Assembly: GCF_036884655.1 (NCBI RefSeq)
Contig: NC_088342.1
Coordinates: 38,933,501 to 38,997,500 of the forward strand
Direction of reading: 5' to 3'
Length of the DNA: 64,000 nucleotides
Source: Musa acuminata AAA Group
Lineage: Eukaryota; Streptophyta; Magnoliopsida; Zingiberales; Musaceae
The notes beneath the pieces were generated by a model. It was not told the DNA's origin. It worked only from the letters and a program-made list of their open reading frames with translations, and ran no database searches. Below are positions 51,900 through 63,505 of this stretch, piece by piece. Within the stretch, counting starts at the first letter, position 1. Each line of letters opens with the position of its first letter. A program made the translations under genes and the position numbers.

Positions 51900-53510
51900 A
51901 TTGAAGATCAAAATCTCGCCCAATTGCTTGCTGAATTTATCGACATTTTTGCTGAGCCGCACAGTCTTCCTCCTATGTGGCAACATGACCATCAGATTCC
52001 AATCCTTTCGAGAAAGCTACCAGCGAACACTCAGCCATACCGATATCCTCACCTCTAGAAGGATGAAATTGAAAAGATCATAAAGGGGATGCTTGAAATA
52101 GGGGTGGTTCAACCAAGTTACAATCCCTATTCCTCACCGGTGCTACTTGTACGCAAGAAGGACGGAACTTGGCAGATGTACATCGACTACCGAGCTTTAA
52201 ATGGCATCACCATCAAGGACAAATACCCTATTCAAGTAGTAGATGAATTGTTGGATGAAAGGGAGCACGAATCTTCACAAAGTTGGACCTTCGATCCTGG
52301 TATCATCAAATACGAGTGTGCGAAGAAGACATACTGAAAACCACCTTTCAAACACACAACGACCACTATGAATTTTGGGCATATCATATCAGAGGAAGGT
52401 GTGGCAGTGGACCCCTCCATAATTGAAGCAATATAGAACTGGCCAACCCCGAGGAACATAAAATTGCTACATGGCTTTCTAGGTTTAAAAGGCTACTACC
52501 GTAAGTTCATGAAAAACTATAGAAAGATAAGTGCACCACTTACTTCCTTGCTAAAACAAGATGCTTTCTAATGGTTGGATAAAGCCACTACCACCTTCGA
52601 TGAACTTAAAGCCGCAATGACGATAATGCCCGACTTCGACAAGACTTTTGTTATTGAAACTAATGCCTCCGGAGTCGAAATTGGTGATGTACTAATGTAA
52701 GATGGCTGCCCCCTCACTTATACTAGTAAGGCGTTATCTCCTTCCCATCTCAAGATGACTATTTACGATAAGGAGATGCTCACGATTTTGCATGCGGTGG
52801 CCAAGTGGAGACCGTACTTGATCGAGCGACGCTTTCAAATCAAGGCCAACTATAAAAGCCTAAAATATTTCTTGGAGCAGAAGATATCTTCCTCCCGAGT
52901 GGCAAAAATGGATAACAAAGCAACTTGGATATGATTATGAAATAACTTACAAAAATACGAAAGAGAATGTTGTTGCAAATACGCTTTCGAGGCTACCCGA
53001 GCAAGCTGAATTTTTGGTCGTTTCACTTCCGACCAACGACTTCATTGAGGATATTTAGATGGAATGATAGGAAGATCCGGAGACTAGTAAGATCATAAAA
53101 AAATTTGGAGGAAGCACCAAGCTCCATGGCTCATTACAGTTGGGACTCAAAAGAATTGTGTTATAAAGGACGCATTGTGCTTGTGCCAAATTATACTTGC
53201 ATCTTCACGAGCAGATTTTGGACAGAGTTATTCCAGATGCAGGGCACTAAATTGAAAAGGAGTACGGCATATCACCCATAAATCGATGGCCAAATGAAAG
53301 TGGTGAATAGGTGCTTGGAGACAGCCCAAAGCCATCCACCAAATATGACTACCCAAGGAGAACTCCAGACCTAGTCGAGTATCATTGATCGACGAATCAT
53401 GACCCGACGACAATGACCCACCACTGAAGTACTAATACAATGGGAGAACTATGACGACTTAAAGATCAAATTCCCAGAGTTCATGGAATCTCAGCCTCGG
53501 GGACAAGTCT
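51900..53510 (+). pseudogene. Ty3/gypsy pol with RT core deleted, plus RNase H and integrase pieces
   Basis: RT begins near 51930 (FIDIFAEPHSLPP). [20 protein letters not shown] and [15 protein letters not shown] are present. At about 52330-52375 it jumps from LKTTF directly to [13 protein letters not shown], so the segment with LDLRSGYHQI through the YxDD box is missing. RNase H (52620-52900) has DFDKTFVIETNASG, SKALSPSHLKMTIYDKEML and RPYLIERRFQI. A short integrase part (53200-53320) has FWTELFQMQGTKL and STAYHP. Near 53430, LIQWENYDDLKIKFPEF is the chromodomain-type tail. Stops at 52435-52437 and 52698-52700 replace glutamine. Confidence 0.8.
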
Positions 53511-53529
53511 GATTTGAAGAGGTCGAGTC

Positions 53530-53923
53530 TGTTAGGACTCTAGCTAGGAGAGTCCTAATTGAGAGGGGTATTCATGTAAAACCAACCTAAGCTGACCCCT
53601 ATTAAGGAGGTGAAGAGGCCGGCTAGGGTTAAGAGGTTGTTTCTTAGAGAAGAATTATGAGTTGTAAAGGAATAGGAGTATTGAGTAGGAGTCATATTAG
53701 GAGTTGGTTAGAAGTAGGAGTCTTGAGTATGAGTCCTTTTAGGAGTTATAGTTTAGAAGCCCTATAAATAGCCATGTATTCGTCCTCTTTTGATAAGCAA
53801 TAGATGAATCTTTTCTATAACATTTGAGCGGTAAATTGGAGGGAGGAACCCCTATAGAGTTCCAAGGAGATCGATCCCCTAAAGAGATCAACCCCAAGTT
53901 TAGAATCTGCAAGGATTCTATTA
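53530..53923 (+). repeat. 3' LTR of the nested gypsy element
   Basis: 394 bp, TGTTAGGACTCTAG to GGATTCTATTA, direct repeat of 49397-49790. The bases just before it (53525-53529) are also GAGTC, which is coincidental or reflects a shared polypurine-side sequence. Confidence 0.88.
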
Positions 53924-53928
53924 GAGTC
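53924..53928 (+). other. Target-site duplication GAGTC, right copy
   Basis: It matches 49392-49396 and rejoins the copia gag when the gypsy element is removed. Confidence 0.85.
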
Positions 53929-54199
53929 ATGTTTGTAGTAAGAAAGGAATTGGCTTTGTGAGTAACACTCAACAAAAGCCAACTACTTTTGTTAAATGAC
54001 CCACATTATATGTTTCTCTTGAAAATAAATATAATTTTTTGGTAGATATGATCATTTTACATATAAATGTTCATTTAAAAGATATGACTTGCATAAATTA
54101 ATTTAAGTTCCTAAAGGAATCATAAATGACCTTATGCCAAAAATCAAGATAGATAAACCTAATTATGAGAGGTATAAAGCTAAATTGGTACCTAGAATA

Positions 54200-55752
54200 A
54201 ACCCACCATTCTCGTAGACATCTCTAAAATTGAAAACTATGAGCAAAAGATAATTTTTTTATTGTGGATGCTCAAGGCTTATGATAGAAATCCAACACAC
54301 TTCAAAAAGCTCACTTGCCGAAACAAAATAATTTTAAAAATGTTTTATGTTTAAATCATGCTAGATGATTTAATGATTTAATTATGTATGATGATTTGAA
54401 GTAATAATGATTTTTATTATTTATAATTTATTGATCTTGATGATTTCTATGATTAAATTTACTCTTTCAGTTTTAAACAATGATGCATGATTTAGCGTAA
54501 AAAACTTGTGCATGCTTGTATGAAATCAAATTATAGAAATTGAAACACATAAAAAGGGAATGCATTTTAAAATTTTCTCTTTCTTTATCTTATCAATTTT
54601 TCAATAAGAGATTGATAAATTTATTTATGCCATTTTAAATCTCTTGAAAGTGATTTTGATGATTTGATAATTTAAATTTGTATGAGTTTTATCCTAATCA
54701 GGATCTTGATTTCTCAATATTTAATACTTGAGATTTTTTTATGAATCATGATCTCTTACTCTTTATTCTCGTATTATTCTTGGATTTTATTTAAAAGGAG
54801 ATTTTCTATATGAATTATGAGATTTCTTATGCATGAATCAAGATATTCTACCATTATATTCTCTTATGTTTCTTTTCGCTATTTGATTTATCCAAATGAA
54901 TCATAATGTTTCTCTTGATTTTTTTTATATTTGATTCACAACTTGAAAGTTATTTTAGTACTTCTTTGTATTCTTCATATGAGGATTTGATAATTGATAT
55001 AAAAGGAAATGAACTAAAATATTATATTCTTCTTTTGTTTTTTATTATAACAAAGGGAGAGAAAGTATTGCTAACTTACATATTTCAAGAAGAAAACTTA
55101 CTATCTTGCACATTCTAAAGAGAAGAAAACTTGCTAGCTTACATGTTCTAAAATGATACGAAATTTGCAAGCTTGTATGTTGTAAAATGATGTAAAATTT
55201 GTTAGCATATATGATATAAAATTTGCTAAAATTGCTAGCTTGCTCATCTCAAAAGAGAAGTAAAGTTTCCTGACTTGCACATTTTAAGAAGATGCAAAAA
55301 CATGCTATCTTGCATATCTCAAAAGATGTAAAAAAAAATTCTATTAACTTTCATATGTTCAAAACTTGCTAGTTTGAATGTTCAAAACTTGTCATCTTAC
55401 TAGCTTGTATATCTAAAAATTTGCTAGTTGCACTTCTATTTTTTGTTGATGACAAAGGGAGAGAATATATGATGATAATGATGCATATTAAACCTAAAAT
55501 GATGATTTGAAATTATGCATGATGATTTGGAATCATGTATATAATGATGATTTTGAAAATATACATGATGAATAGGTATTATGCATGAATACTCATAATT
55601 TTGAATGATATATACAATGATGAATGTAATGACTTGCTGCATATGATTATTTTGATATGACATGTTGAACTTCTATCAATATGACATATTGATAAGGGGA
55701 GTTTAGTTAAACTCCGTCATCAATTAGTTGTCATCATCAAAAAGGAAAAAAT
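54200..55752 (+). other. AT-rich post-gag spacer of the copia element
   Basis: No copia pol is present. Degenerate repeats of the form CTTGCTAGCTTGCATGTTC recur at 55080-55430, and ATGATGATTTGAAAT-type repeats at about 55480-55620. I see no protein. Confidence 0.55.
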
Positions 55753-56005
55753 TGTTGAATTTCAGATTTTGATGATGAAATCAATTGATAAGTTTGTGAT
55801 CTAATATGTGTTTTGAGTGACACAGGACTAACTTTGATCATGAAGAGACAATTTGATTAAAGCAAGAAGAATTAATATTGGGCTGAAGTAAAACATGTTA
55901 GAAGATTGAACGTCGAGCAGAAAGATCAGTCGATGTGTTGGCAAAAGGCTTCGTGCCATGAGTTTGAGCATCGAGCCAAGAAAATCGAATATTGCGCCAA
56001 GGAGA
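55753..56005 (+). repeat. 3' LTR of the copia element, left part
   Basis: It begins TGTTGAATTTCAGATTTTGA after the purine-rich AAAAAGGAAAAAA. It stops at the GGAGA target duplication of the minus-strand gypsy element and continues from 61601. Confidence 0.65.
56001..56005 (+). other. Target-site duplication GGAGA, left copy
   Basis: It is paired with 61596-61600. Confidence 0.85.
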
Positions 56006-56225
56006 TGATAAGACCCTAAAATCTTATCGTAAAAAAAAGAAGGGAAAGGGATGATCACTTCGAGGGGATCGACCTCCTAGGGTTTGTCAAAAGACAGAAT
56101 AATATTTTCATAGATAACTGAAAAGAAGCAGTTACATCCCTATTTATAGAGTTCCGACTTTAGCTAAACAAAACAGACTTAATAAATACGCAGAAAATAA
56201 AAGAAAAAATAAAAGGATCCTGACA
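56006..56225 (-). repeat. 3' LTR of the chromovirus (minus strand)
   Basis: The plus strand runs TGATAAGACCCTAAAATC to AAGGATCCTGACA. On the minus strand a purine-rich GGAGGCGGGAT lies just ahead of it as polypurine tract. Confidence 0.85.
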
Positions 56226-59200
56226 ATCCCGCCTCCTTCAATTCAGCCTTGTCCTCAAGGTTGAGCAGCATCAAATTCTGGAAACTTCTCCTTAAGCATG
56301 CTGTAGGACTCCTAAGTGGCATCTTCCTTTGGTAAGTTGGCCCATTGCACTAGCACTTCAATTACAGAATGTCTGCGGTACATTACAACTCGTCGATCAA
56401 GTATGGCTTGTGGTTGAGCTTGAACTTCTCCAGTAGTATAAGTGTTTGGCAAATGGCACTACACTATTGCATCTTCACCCAATTTCCTTTTAAAGCATGC
56501 AACATGAAAGACTGGATGTATTTTAGAGCTAGCAGGTAAATCCAAGCGGTAGGCAACTGGTCCAATGCGTTCTAATACCTTATAAGGCCCAAAGAACCGA
56601 GGAGACAGCTTCATGAAAGATCGGACATTTATGGAAGTTTGCTTATAGGGTTGAAGACGAAGGAAAACCCAATCACCCACAGTAAATTCTCGTTCACTTT
56701 AGTGTTTATCAGCTTGTTGTTTTATTCTTGCTTGTGCGGCTGTGAGGTTATCCTTTAAAAGCTGAATAATCTTGTTTCTATCCATCAATTCCTTGTCCAC
56801 TTGATCAATTTTAGAAGAACCAGGTATATACTTTGTAATTATAGGTGGAGGTTGACCATAAACTTCTTCAAATGGAGTCATTTTAATAGAAGAATGGTAA
56901 GAGGTATTATACCACCACTCTGCCTAAGGAAGCCATTTAATCCATTCCTTCGGCTTGTCGCCAGTAAAGCATCGGAGGTAATTTTCTCGGCACCTGTTTA
57001 CCACTTCAGTTTGCCCATCTGTTTGTGGATGATAAGCAGTACTCATATTCAGTTGAGTACCTTGTAAACGAAAAAGTTCTGTCCAGAAGAAGCTAGTAAA
57101 AATCTTATCTCTATCACTAATAATGGAACGGGGACTCCCATGCAATTTAGTTATATTTTCCACAAAAATACGAGCAACACTTGAAGTAGTATAAGGATGT
57201 CCTAAAGCACAGAAATGAGCATACTTTGTAAGCCTATCCACGACTACAAGTATAGTACTCTTTCCTTGAGATGGTGGGAGATCGTCAATGAAATCCATAG
57301 ATATGTCGGTCCAAGTAGCATCATGAATAGGGAGGGGCTGTAGTAAGCCTGGGGTGGCTACTGTCTCACTTTTGTGACGTTGGCAAACATCACATTCAGT
57401 AACAAATTTTTTGATAAAATTTTTCATACCTTTCTAGTAAAAAAGTTGTCGAACTCGCTTATAAGTGCAGAGAAATCCCAAGTGACCAGCAATTGGTGAT
57501 GAATGGAACCCCTTCAGAATTATTGCCTAGCAAGAAGAATGTGGGACAACCACTATTCGACCTTTATAGCGCAAGTCCACCGAATCCCAACTATAATTTG
57601 AGACAGAACCTGGGGCTTCTTCTAATTTTTTAATGATGTTTTGGATCTCAGGATTATCTGACCATTCCCTTCTGATAACTTTCAAAGTCTCGCAAATAGG
57701 AATAGAAATAGCTACTAGTTCAGCTTGTTCTGGAAGGCGTGAGAGGGCATCTGCTACTAAATTCTCACTCCCCTTTTTATAAACGATCTCATAATCGAAT
57801 CCCAGTAGCTTTGTGACCCATTTCTGCTACTCTGAAGAAGAAATCTTTTGCTCTAGAAAACATTTGAGGCTTTTGTGATCAGTGCGTATTTGAAACCGTC
57901 GACCAATTAGGTAGGGTCTCCATTTTGTGATTGCATGTGTTATAGCTAGTATCTCCTTATCATAAATAGATAAACTCAAATGGGAAGGGGAAAGAGCCTT
58001 ACTAGCATAAGCGATAGGCCGACATTCCTGCATTAATACAGCCCATATTCCAACTCCAGAAGCATCAGATTCAATCACAAACATCTTATTAAAATTGGGT
58101 AGAGCAAGCACAGGTGTAGTAGTCATTGCAGTTTTCAACAAATGAAATGCCTGAGTTGTCTCTTCTAACCATCTGAATGCATTTTTCTTTAGAAGTGATA
58201 TCAAGGGGGCACTAATTTTGCCATAATTCTTCACAAACTTTCGATAATAGCCTGTTAGTCCCAAGAACCCCCTTAAAGCTTTGATTGACTTTGGAATTGA
58301 CCAGTCTGTCATCACTTGGATTTTTGAAGGATCAACTGCAACACCCTTTTGAGATATGATATGGCCGAGGTACTCAACCTCAGGTTGCCTAAAACTGCAC
58401 TTAGATTTCTTGACAAAAAGACCATGCTCACGAAGAATATTAAAAACAATTCATAAATGTAATAAATGACTTTCTAGGGAATGATTGTATATTAAAATGT
58501 CATCAAAGAAAACCAAAATAAACTTACGGAGATGAGCCCAAAATATATCATTCATTAAACTCTGGAAGATAGAGGGCGCATTAGTTAACCCAAAAGGCAT
58601 TACTAGAAACTCATAATGGTCGCAGTTTTCTGAACATCACTTTCATGTACTCTGATTTGATGATAGCCCGATCGTAGGTCTAATTTAGTGAAGACCTGAG
58701 CTCCTCCCAATTCGTCCAATAGTTCATCCATTGTTGGAATAGGATATTTTTCTTTCACTGTAATATTGTTAAGTGCTCGATAGTCGAAATACATCCGCCA
58801 TGAGCCATCCTTCTTTCTGACTAGTAAGACTAGGGAGGAATATGGGCTAACACTAGCTCGTATAACTTCTATTTTGAGCATCTCTGTGACAATCCTCTCT
58901 ATCTCTGCCTTTTGGAAATGTGGATATCTATAGGGTCGGACATTGGTTGGTGCCTTCTCAGGTAATAGTGGGATCCGATGATCATGACATCTAAGAGGTG
59001 GAAGTCTATGTGGCTCTGCAAATATATCCGCGAACTCTGTTATCAATGATTCAATATTTTCAGCCAGAATGTTCACTATCATTTCCTTTTCAATGTTATG
59101 TAATTGCACCAAAAATCCAGTGTGTCTTCCGAATGACCCGCTCCATCCGATGGCTAGTGATAGTTGTAACCTTACCTCCACGTCTTCCTTTGAGAGTCAC

Positions 59201-60760
59201 CTGCCTTTCATTAATAAAGAACTTCATAATTAGTTTAGAAAAATTCCAGGAGACATCACCTAGGATTGATAGTCATTCAATTCCAAGCACCACTTTATAG
59301 TCTTCCAAAGGTAATAAAAAGAAATCCACAAATAATTCTTGACCTTGCAAAATCAGTTTTATCTTTGAGCACTTGTTGTCACAGGTTAAAATTCGTCCAT
59401 CAGCGACCTTGGCTTCAAATTTGTCATAACATTCGATGTGGTAAGCTAATTGGGCTGCAACCTTCCTATCTATAAAATTATTAGTGCTACCTGTATAAAT
59501 CAAAACAATGACAGACTGGTGTTTCAGAATTTCCCCAATTTTCATAGTTTATGGATTAGAGTAGTCAGCCAATGCATGCACTGTATGTGTGACGGCTTCA
59601 ACATCATCATCAGTTTCCACTTCTTCATGATCGGAATTCGATACTTCTACTTTCGGTTCCTCCTCGATCGGTTCAATCATCAAAAGTCTTCCTTATTTGT
59701 ATCGGTGCTCCTTACTCCACTTTTCATCGCAATGCCAGCACAAACCCTTCGCTAACCTTTCTTTGAGTTCTTCTCGGGTTAGTCTGCTAGTGTTATGGTT
59801 TCGACTATGAGTAGATGAGGTAGGTTGCCTGCTAATCACCTGTTTATTGGCACCTTTGTTTCGACGATATTCCACACTGATTTTTTCTTCCTATAGGCAT
59901 GCAAATGAAATCGCAGCCATCATAGTGCGGGGTTGACGAGCCTTAACCTCGCACTAGATCTTGGGAATAATCCCTTCAATAAATATACCTAGAAGTTATC
60001 GTTCTGACCAATCTCTAGCTTTGTTGGACAATCTTTCAAATCTACTTTGATATTCCAACACTGTAGAAGTCTGACGAATTTTGGCGAGTTGGCCATCAAC
60101 ATTCTCATATTCGGATGGGCCAAAGCGAACAAGAAGCCCTCTTTTAAATTGCTCCTACGAAGGAACTCCATGGCAAGTTTCGTACCAATCATACCACAGG
60201 ATTGCATCTCCATCGAGCTCGATTGAAGCCACTTCTACCTTGGATTCTTCTGGGGTTCTGTGAAAACGAAAAACTTTTCCGCCCTAGAGATCCAACTGGT
60301 CGGATCCTCATCTTCCCATCATGGAAATTCTACCCTGATGCGTGGGTAGTGTGTGTCACCATCTTGGGGCCATTTTCCTGTATCTCTCAATATGTTCAAC
60401 GTAGAACTTGAGCTCCTATCTTGTTGAAACCCGCTAAAGTGCTCCAACAAGCTCTTTTTGAAATCATGAAGAGTTTATTGTAGCCGATTCTCAATTCTGG
60501 TTTCCAATGCTTCCATTTGTGCCTTCACTGAGTTATCGACAGCCATTGCGTACGATTGTAAGTCGGTAATCCACAATTCTTGCTTCTGATGTCTGGTCAA
60601 GGGCATCTGCACAGTAGTTGGGCAGTAGCAGCGATGGTGGCGGCAGTCGACGTTCACAACAGCAAGGGAACCCACGCGACTGTGGCGCGGCTGGAAACAA
60701 GGGCAGCAAGGTGAGTTGCCTGTGCTTGCTCTGTTTCGGTTACAGAGGATGCAGAGCAAG
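56226..60760 (-). pseudogene. Chromovirus gag-pol, disrupted
   Basis: Gag (about 60760-59880) has DDDTHYPRIRVEFP-like and ESW-like remnants in several frames. A zinc-knuckle-like CWHCDEKWSKEHRY lies near 59700-59750. Protease (59545-59273) has VLIYTGSTNNFI, where the catalytic Asp should precede TGS. RT (59181 to about 58440) has [30 protein letters not shown] and an FFDD box (58499-58510). RNase H (58315-57830) has FVIESDASGVG and SKALSPSHLSLSIYDKEIL. Integrase (57427-56924) has MDFIDDLPP, IISDRDKIF and STAYHPQTDGQTEVVNR, so D, D and E are all present. The chromodomain-type tail lies at about 56440-56290. Stops interrupt it repeatedly. Confidence 0.85.
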
Positions 60761-61326
60761 GGGGAGCAACGGTTGGGAGGCGAGCGGCGGTTGTCGCACG
60801 GTGGCTGACAGCGGTGGTGGGTCGGCTAGGCGGCGACGGCGCTCGAGGGGAAGAGGAGTGCTGGAGGAGGCACGGCTGGTAGAGGTGCGGTTGGAAACAA
60901 GGGCAGCAACGGTGAGTTGCCCTGTTTCGGTCGCCGTGAGGAGGGGGGCAACCGGCGGCTGCGACCCGGGGGGGGCACGGTGGCGGGGAAGTTAGGGCAG
61001 CGTCGCCGATAGTATCAACGATGAAGGGGTGGTCCGCTGGCAGGGAGACGGCGCCGGTGGTCCTTCTCGCTCGAGCGAGATGGGAAAGCGAGGAGGAGAG
61101 GTTGCTAGCTAGGGGGGGCAGCGGCGGCATTGGTCAATCGGCCGGGAAGCAGCGCCGACAGTGAGGAGGCAGCAAGGGTCGCTGTAGGGTGTGGCTTGCC
61201 GGAGAGCAAGGGCGGCAGTGGGGAAGAAGGGAAGCAGGGGACCCTTCTCGGTAGCCGCCAAGGTAACACCCGTATTCCTTTTTTTTTTTTTTGATAGCTA
61301 CGGTGCAGCAAGAACGCCAAGGATCG
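60760..61326 (-). other. GC-rich leader of the chromovirus
   Basis: It is rich in GGCGGC/GCCGCC and in CCGACG-type motifs, unlike the AT-rich neighbours. The ORFs here are compositional (Pro/Arg/Ser-rich) and are not believed. Confidence 0.6.
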
Positions 61327-61340
61327 CCGCTCTGATACCA
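61327..61340 (-). other. Primer-binding site of the chromovirus
   Basis: The minus strand reads TGGTATCAGAGCGG two bases after its 5' LTR, a perfect initiator Met-tRNA complement. Confidence 0.88.
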
Positions 61341-61342
61341 AA

Positions 61343-61595
61343 TGATAAGACCCTAAAGTCTTATCGTAAAAAAAAAGAAGAAGGGAAAGGGATGATCACT
61401 TCGAGGGGATCGGCCTCCTTGATCGCTTCAAGGGGATCGACCACCTAGGGTTTGTCAAAAGACAAAATAGTATTTTTCATAAATAACTGAAAAGAAGCAG
61501 TTACATCCCTATTTATAGAGTTCCAACTTTAGCTAAACTAAACAGACTTAATAAATACGTAGAAAATAAAAGAAAAAAATAAAAGGATCCTAACA
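61343..61595 (-). repeat. 5' LTR of the chromovirus (minus strand)
   Basis: The plus strand runs TGATAAGACCCTAAAGTC to AAGGATCCTAACA. It is about 33 bp longer than the other LTR because of an extra partial repeat of the CTTCGAGGGGATCG motif and a longer A-run. Confidence 0.85.
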
Positions 61596-61600
61596 GGAGA
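61596..61600 (+). other. Target-site duplication GGAGA, right copy
   Basis: It is paired with 56001-56005. Removing the element rejoins GCCAAGGAGA to TCAAATG of the copia LTR. Confidence 0.85.
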
Positions 61601-61960
61601 TCAAATGTTTCGGGAAGACAACATGTCGATTGGGTAATATGTCGAAGGAGAGGACGATGTGCCGAAGGGTCGGATAAAGCGTCGGATGAACCAATGACAT
61701 GTTGAACAATATGTGATTAATGCTTTGTAATAATTGTCTAGATCTAAGTAGTTTTAGGTCTAATTGAGTCGGTATTAGAATGAAACAATGCCAACTCAAT
61801 TAGGTGTTGATTGGGCCTGAATCAGGGCTGAATTAGGCCTATTGTTTGGCCCATTCAGTGTTCTATAGCAAGGTCTAGTGGTGGTACTGCTCAGACACAA
61901 TCTTTAAGACCATGTTAGGTGGTAGTACCACCCAGTATTAGAGAGTACTAGCGATGGTAC
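61601..61960 (+). repeat. 3' LTR of the copia element, right part
   Basis: It continues the LTR from 56005 with repeated TGTCGA/GTCGGA-type motifs. Its right end is uncertain because a different repeat begins at about 61962. Confidence 0.55.
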
Positions 61961-61961
61961 A

Positions 61962-62335
61962 GTTGGAAAATCTATGGGCGATATCACATGCATAATAGAA
62001 GAGTACTAAAAATAAAATTCCTAATTTCCTAAAAGATGTGTTCGTCATCATGTGAAGATTGGTGTGCAAAAATCATAAAACTTAAAACTGTGTATATAAA
62101 AGATTGTATTATCTAAAAAGATAGTATATTCCTAAATCCACATAGTAGTGTTGCAATGAGACTCCTCAAAACTCTAAGCTTGTTATCTAAGGAGGAGAAG
62201 GAGAGGAGAATATGAGAGGCAACCCAAAAAGACTCTAGCCTATGAACCATTGGTTCCCTCCTATTTATAGAGGTCTCCTATCAACTTAATCCTAATGGAT
62301 CCTGCCCTTTTGGGTATTGGATCTCCATCCAACTG
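61962..62335 (+). repeat. Long inverted repeat, left arm
   Basis: Its reverse complement aligns with 63506-63922 (AATCCTTAATTTCC-like start, CTATAAATAG box and CCATCCAACT end). It is non-coding and contains a TATAAATAGG-type box in the minus sense. Confidence 0.75.
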
Positions 62336-63433
62336 CTAGTCATATGTGCCCTGCAAGTCAATCACGTGAGTGATGGCACGTGTGACTTGACATGCAGTCT
62401 TTTTATTTATTATTATATTTTTGATATTTTATCACTTTATATTGACTATTGCTTAAATATATTGTGATGTCCATAGGTCTATGCAATGAGAATCGGATCG
62501 TGATGAAATCATGATAATGAGACATATTCGCCTTTAAACACAAATCCTAAATAATTCTGGTCATAGGTTATTCGAGAGAGAAATTGAGATAATCGGACAG
62601 ACTGGTGTATTGTATACCCATCCATATAATGGATGCAGCTGGTCTCATAGCTGTCCGTGTAGGGACACTATAGATACAGTGCTCATTGAGGAATGAGTTC
62701 ATTGATTGATCCGCTTATGGAATACTGGATGGTTGATGATGCTTTATTGTTAGACGGTGATTCCGAAGTCCCAATGGCGTACCTTGTCCTTAGACTTGAA
62801 ACACTAAAGATGTCCTGTATGAGTGCTTTACTTTTTGATACCGGAATTATAGGTTTGGATGTTCTAGATCTAGTATAGCCGATCATCGGTAGTGATAGCC
62901 AACCTTATGAGGATTATTGAGTGTCGATAGAGGATCATCTAATCTCGATGTCATGAGAGGAATATTTCATATATTATTACTCAGACAAATCCCTAGCTAG
63001 GGTCATTCAGATTACGAGAGAAAAAGTTCTCCGGGAGAATCCGATTAGAGCGAGACTCGATTAGAAACCATATGAGTTTGATAATACCATGCCCGGTATA
63101 TGGTATCTAGAATATCAGATAGATAAGAGACTATAGGTACATGATAACTAAGGATAGATAAGTCCAATCGATTGGATTCTCTTGTATTGTTTGAGGACTA
63201 CAACGTAGTGGCCTAGTACATCCGCAATCGATGAGTCAAGTGAATTATTATGAAGATAATAATTCACTAAGCTAGAAGGAGTTCTGACAAGTACGACTTA
63301 CGGTCAGCTCAATATTGGGTCTAGAAGGTTACACACATATGGTAGGCGTTATGATAAGTAAAGTTCGGATATGAGATATCCATCGGAGCCCCTATCTTAT
63401 TAGATATCCAATAAACCCCTAAATTATTGGATC
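62336..63433. other. Spacer between inverted-repeat arms, no gene
   Basis: About 1.1 kb of non-coding LTR-like sequence. The short ORF at 62693-62878 is not supported. A local hairpin of TGCAAGTCAATCACGTG against CACGTGTGACTTGACA lies at about 62355-62396. Confidence 0.5.
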
Positions 63434-63505
63434 CTATGGGTGAGATCCAATAAAAACCTATGAAAGATGATTGGATAGAGATTAACTAATCTAAGAGATT
63501 TGGGT
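63434..63505 (+). repeat. Short inverted-repeat arm X
   Basis: CCTATGGGTGAGATCCAATA and TAACTAATCTAAGAGATTTG appear here. The reverse complement is seen at 63927-64000 with about 10 substitutions. Confidence 0.7.

Larger units (their letters stand above)
49397..53923 (+). mobile_element. Ty3/gypsy element nested in the copia gag
   Basis: It is bounded by two 394-bp LTRs and an exact 5-bp duplication, GAGTC. A leader of 1.3 kb is followed by gag, a damaged RT with its core missing, RNase H, an integrase fragment and a C-terminal tail. It is chromovirus-like. Stops and deletions show it cannot encode its own proteins now. Confidence 0.88.
56006..61595 (-). mobile_element. Ty3/gypsy chromovirus nested in the copia 3' LTR
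   Basis: A 5.6 kb minus-strand element with LTRs of 220 bp (56006-56225, its 3' LTR) and 253 bp (61343-61595, its 5' LTR), exact GGAGA duplication and an excellent Met-tRNA PBS. Order on the minus strand: GC-rich leader, gag, protease, RT, RNase H, integrase, chromodomain, 3' LTR. This pol order and the C-terminal chromodomain define a chromovirus. All catalytic domains are present but disabled by stops, frameshifts and a protease active-site change. Confidence 0.9.
47800..62000 (+). mobile_element. SIRE/Maximus-type copia element, pol-less, host of two gypsy insertions
   Basis: The pieces are: a truncated 5' LTR end (about 47800-48150); PBS TTGGTATCAAAGCC (48155-48168); gag (48207-49390, resuming at 53929 to about 54200); an AT-rich post-gag spacer (54200-55740); and a 3' LTR starting TGTTGAATTTCAG (55753) that is split at 56005 and resumes at 61601. 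No protease, integrase, RT or RNase H of the copia type is found, so the element was already deleted or non-autonomous. It is interrupted by plus-strand (49397-53923) and minus-strand (56006-61595) gypsy elements. The right end near 61960 is not sharply defined. Confidence 0.65.

Noticed and set aside
60618..61341. Several long ORFs on both strands in GC-rich DNA
   Set aside because: They overlap the chromovirus leader and its PBS. Residue composition is driven by GC-rich repeats, and no domain is visible.
62693..62886. Overlapping ORFs of 61 and 67 aa on both strands
   Set aside because: They lie in a non-coding LTR-like repeat, and no homology or gene signals are seen.
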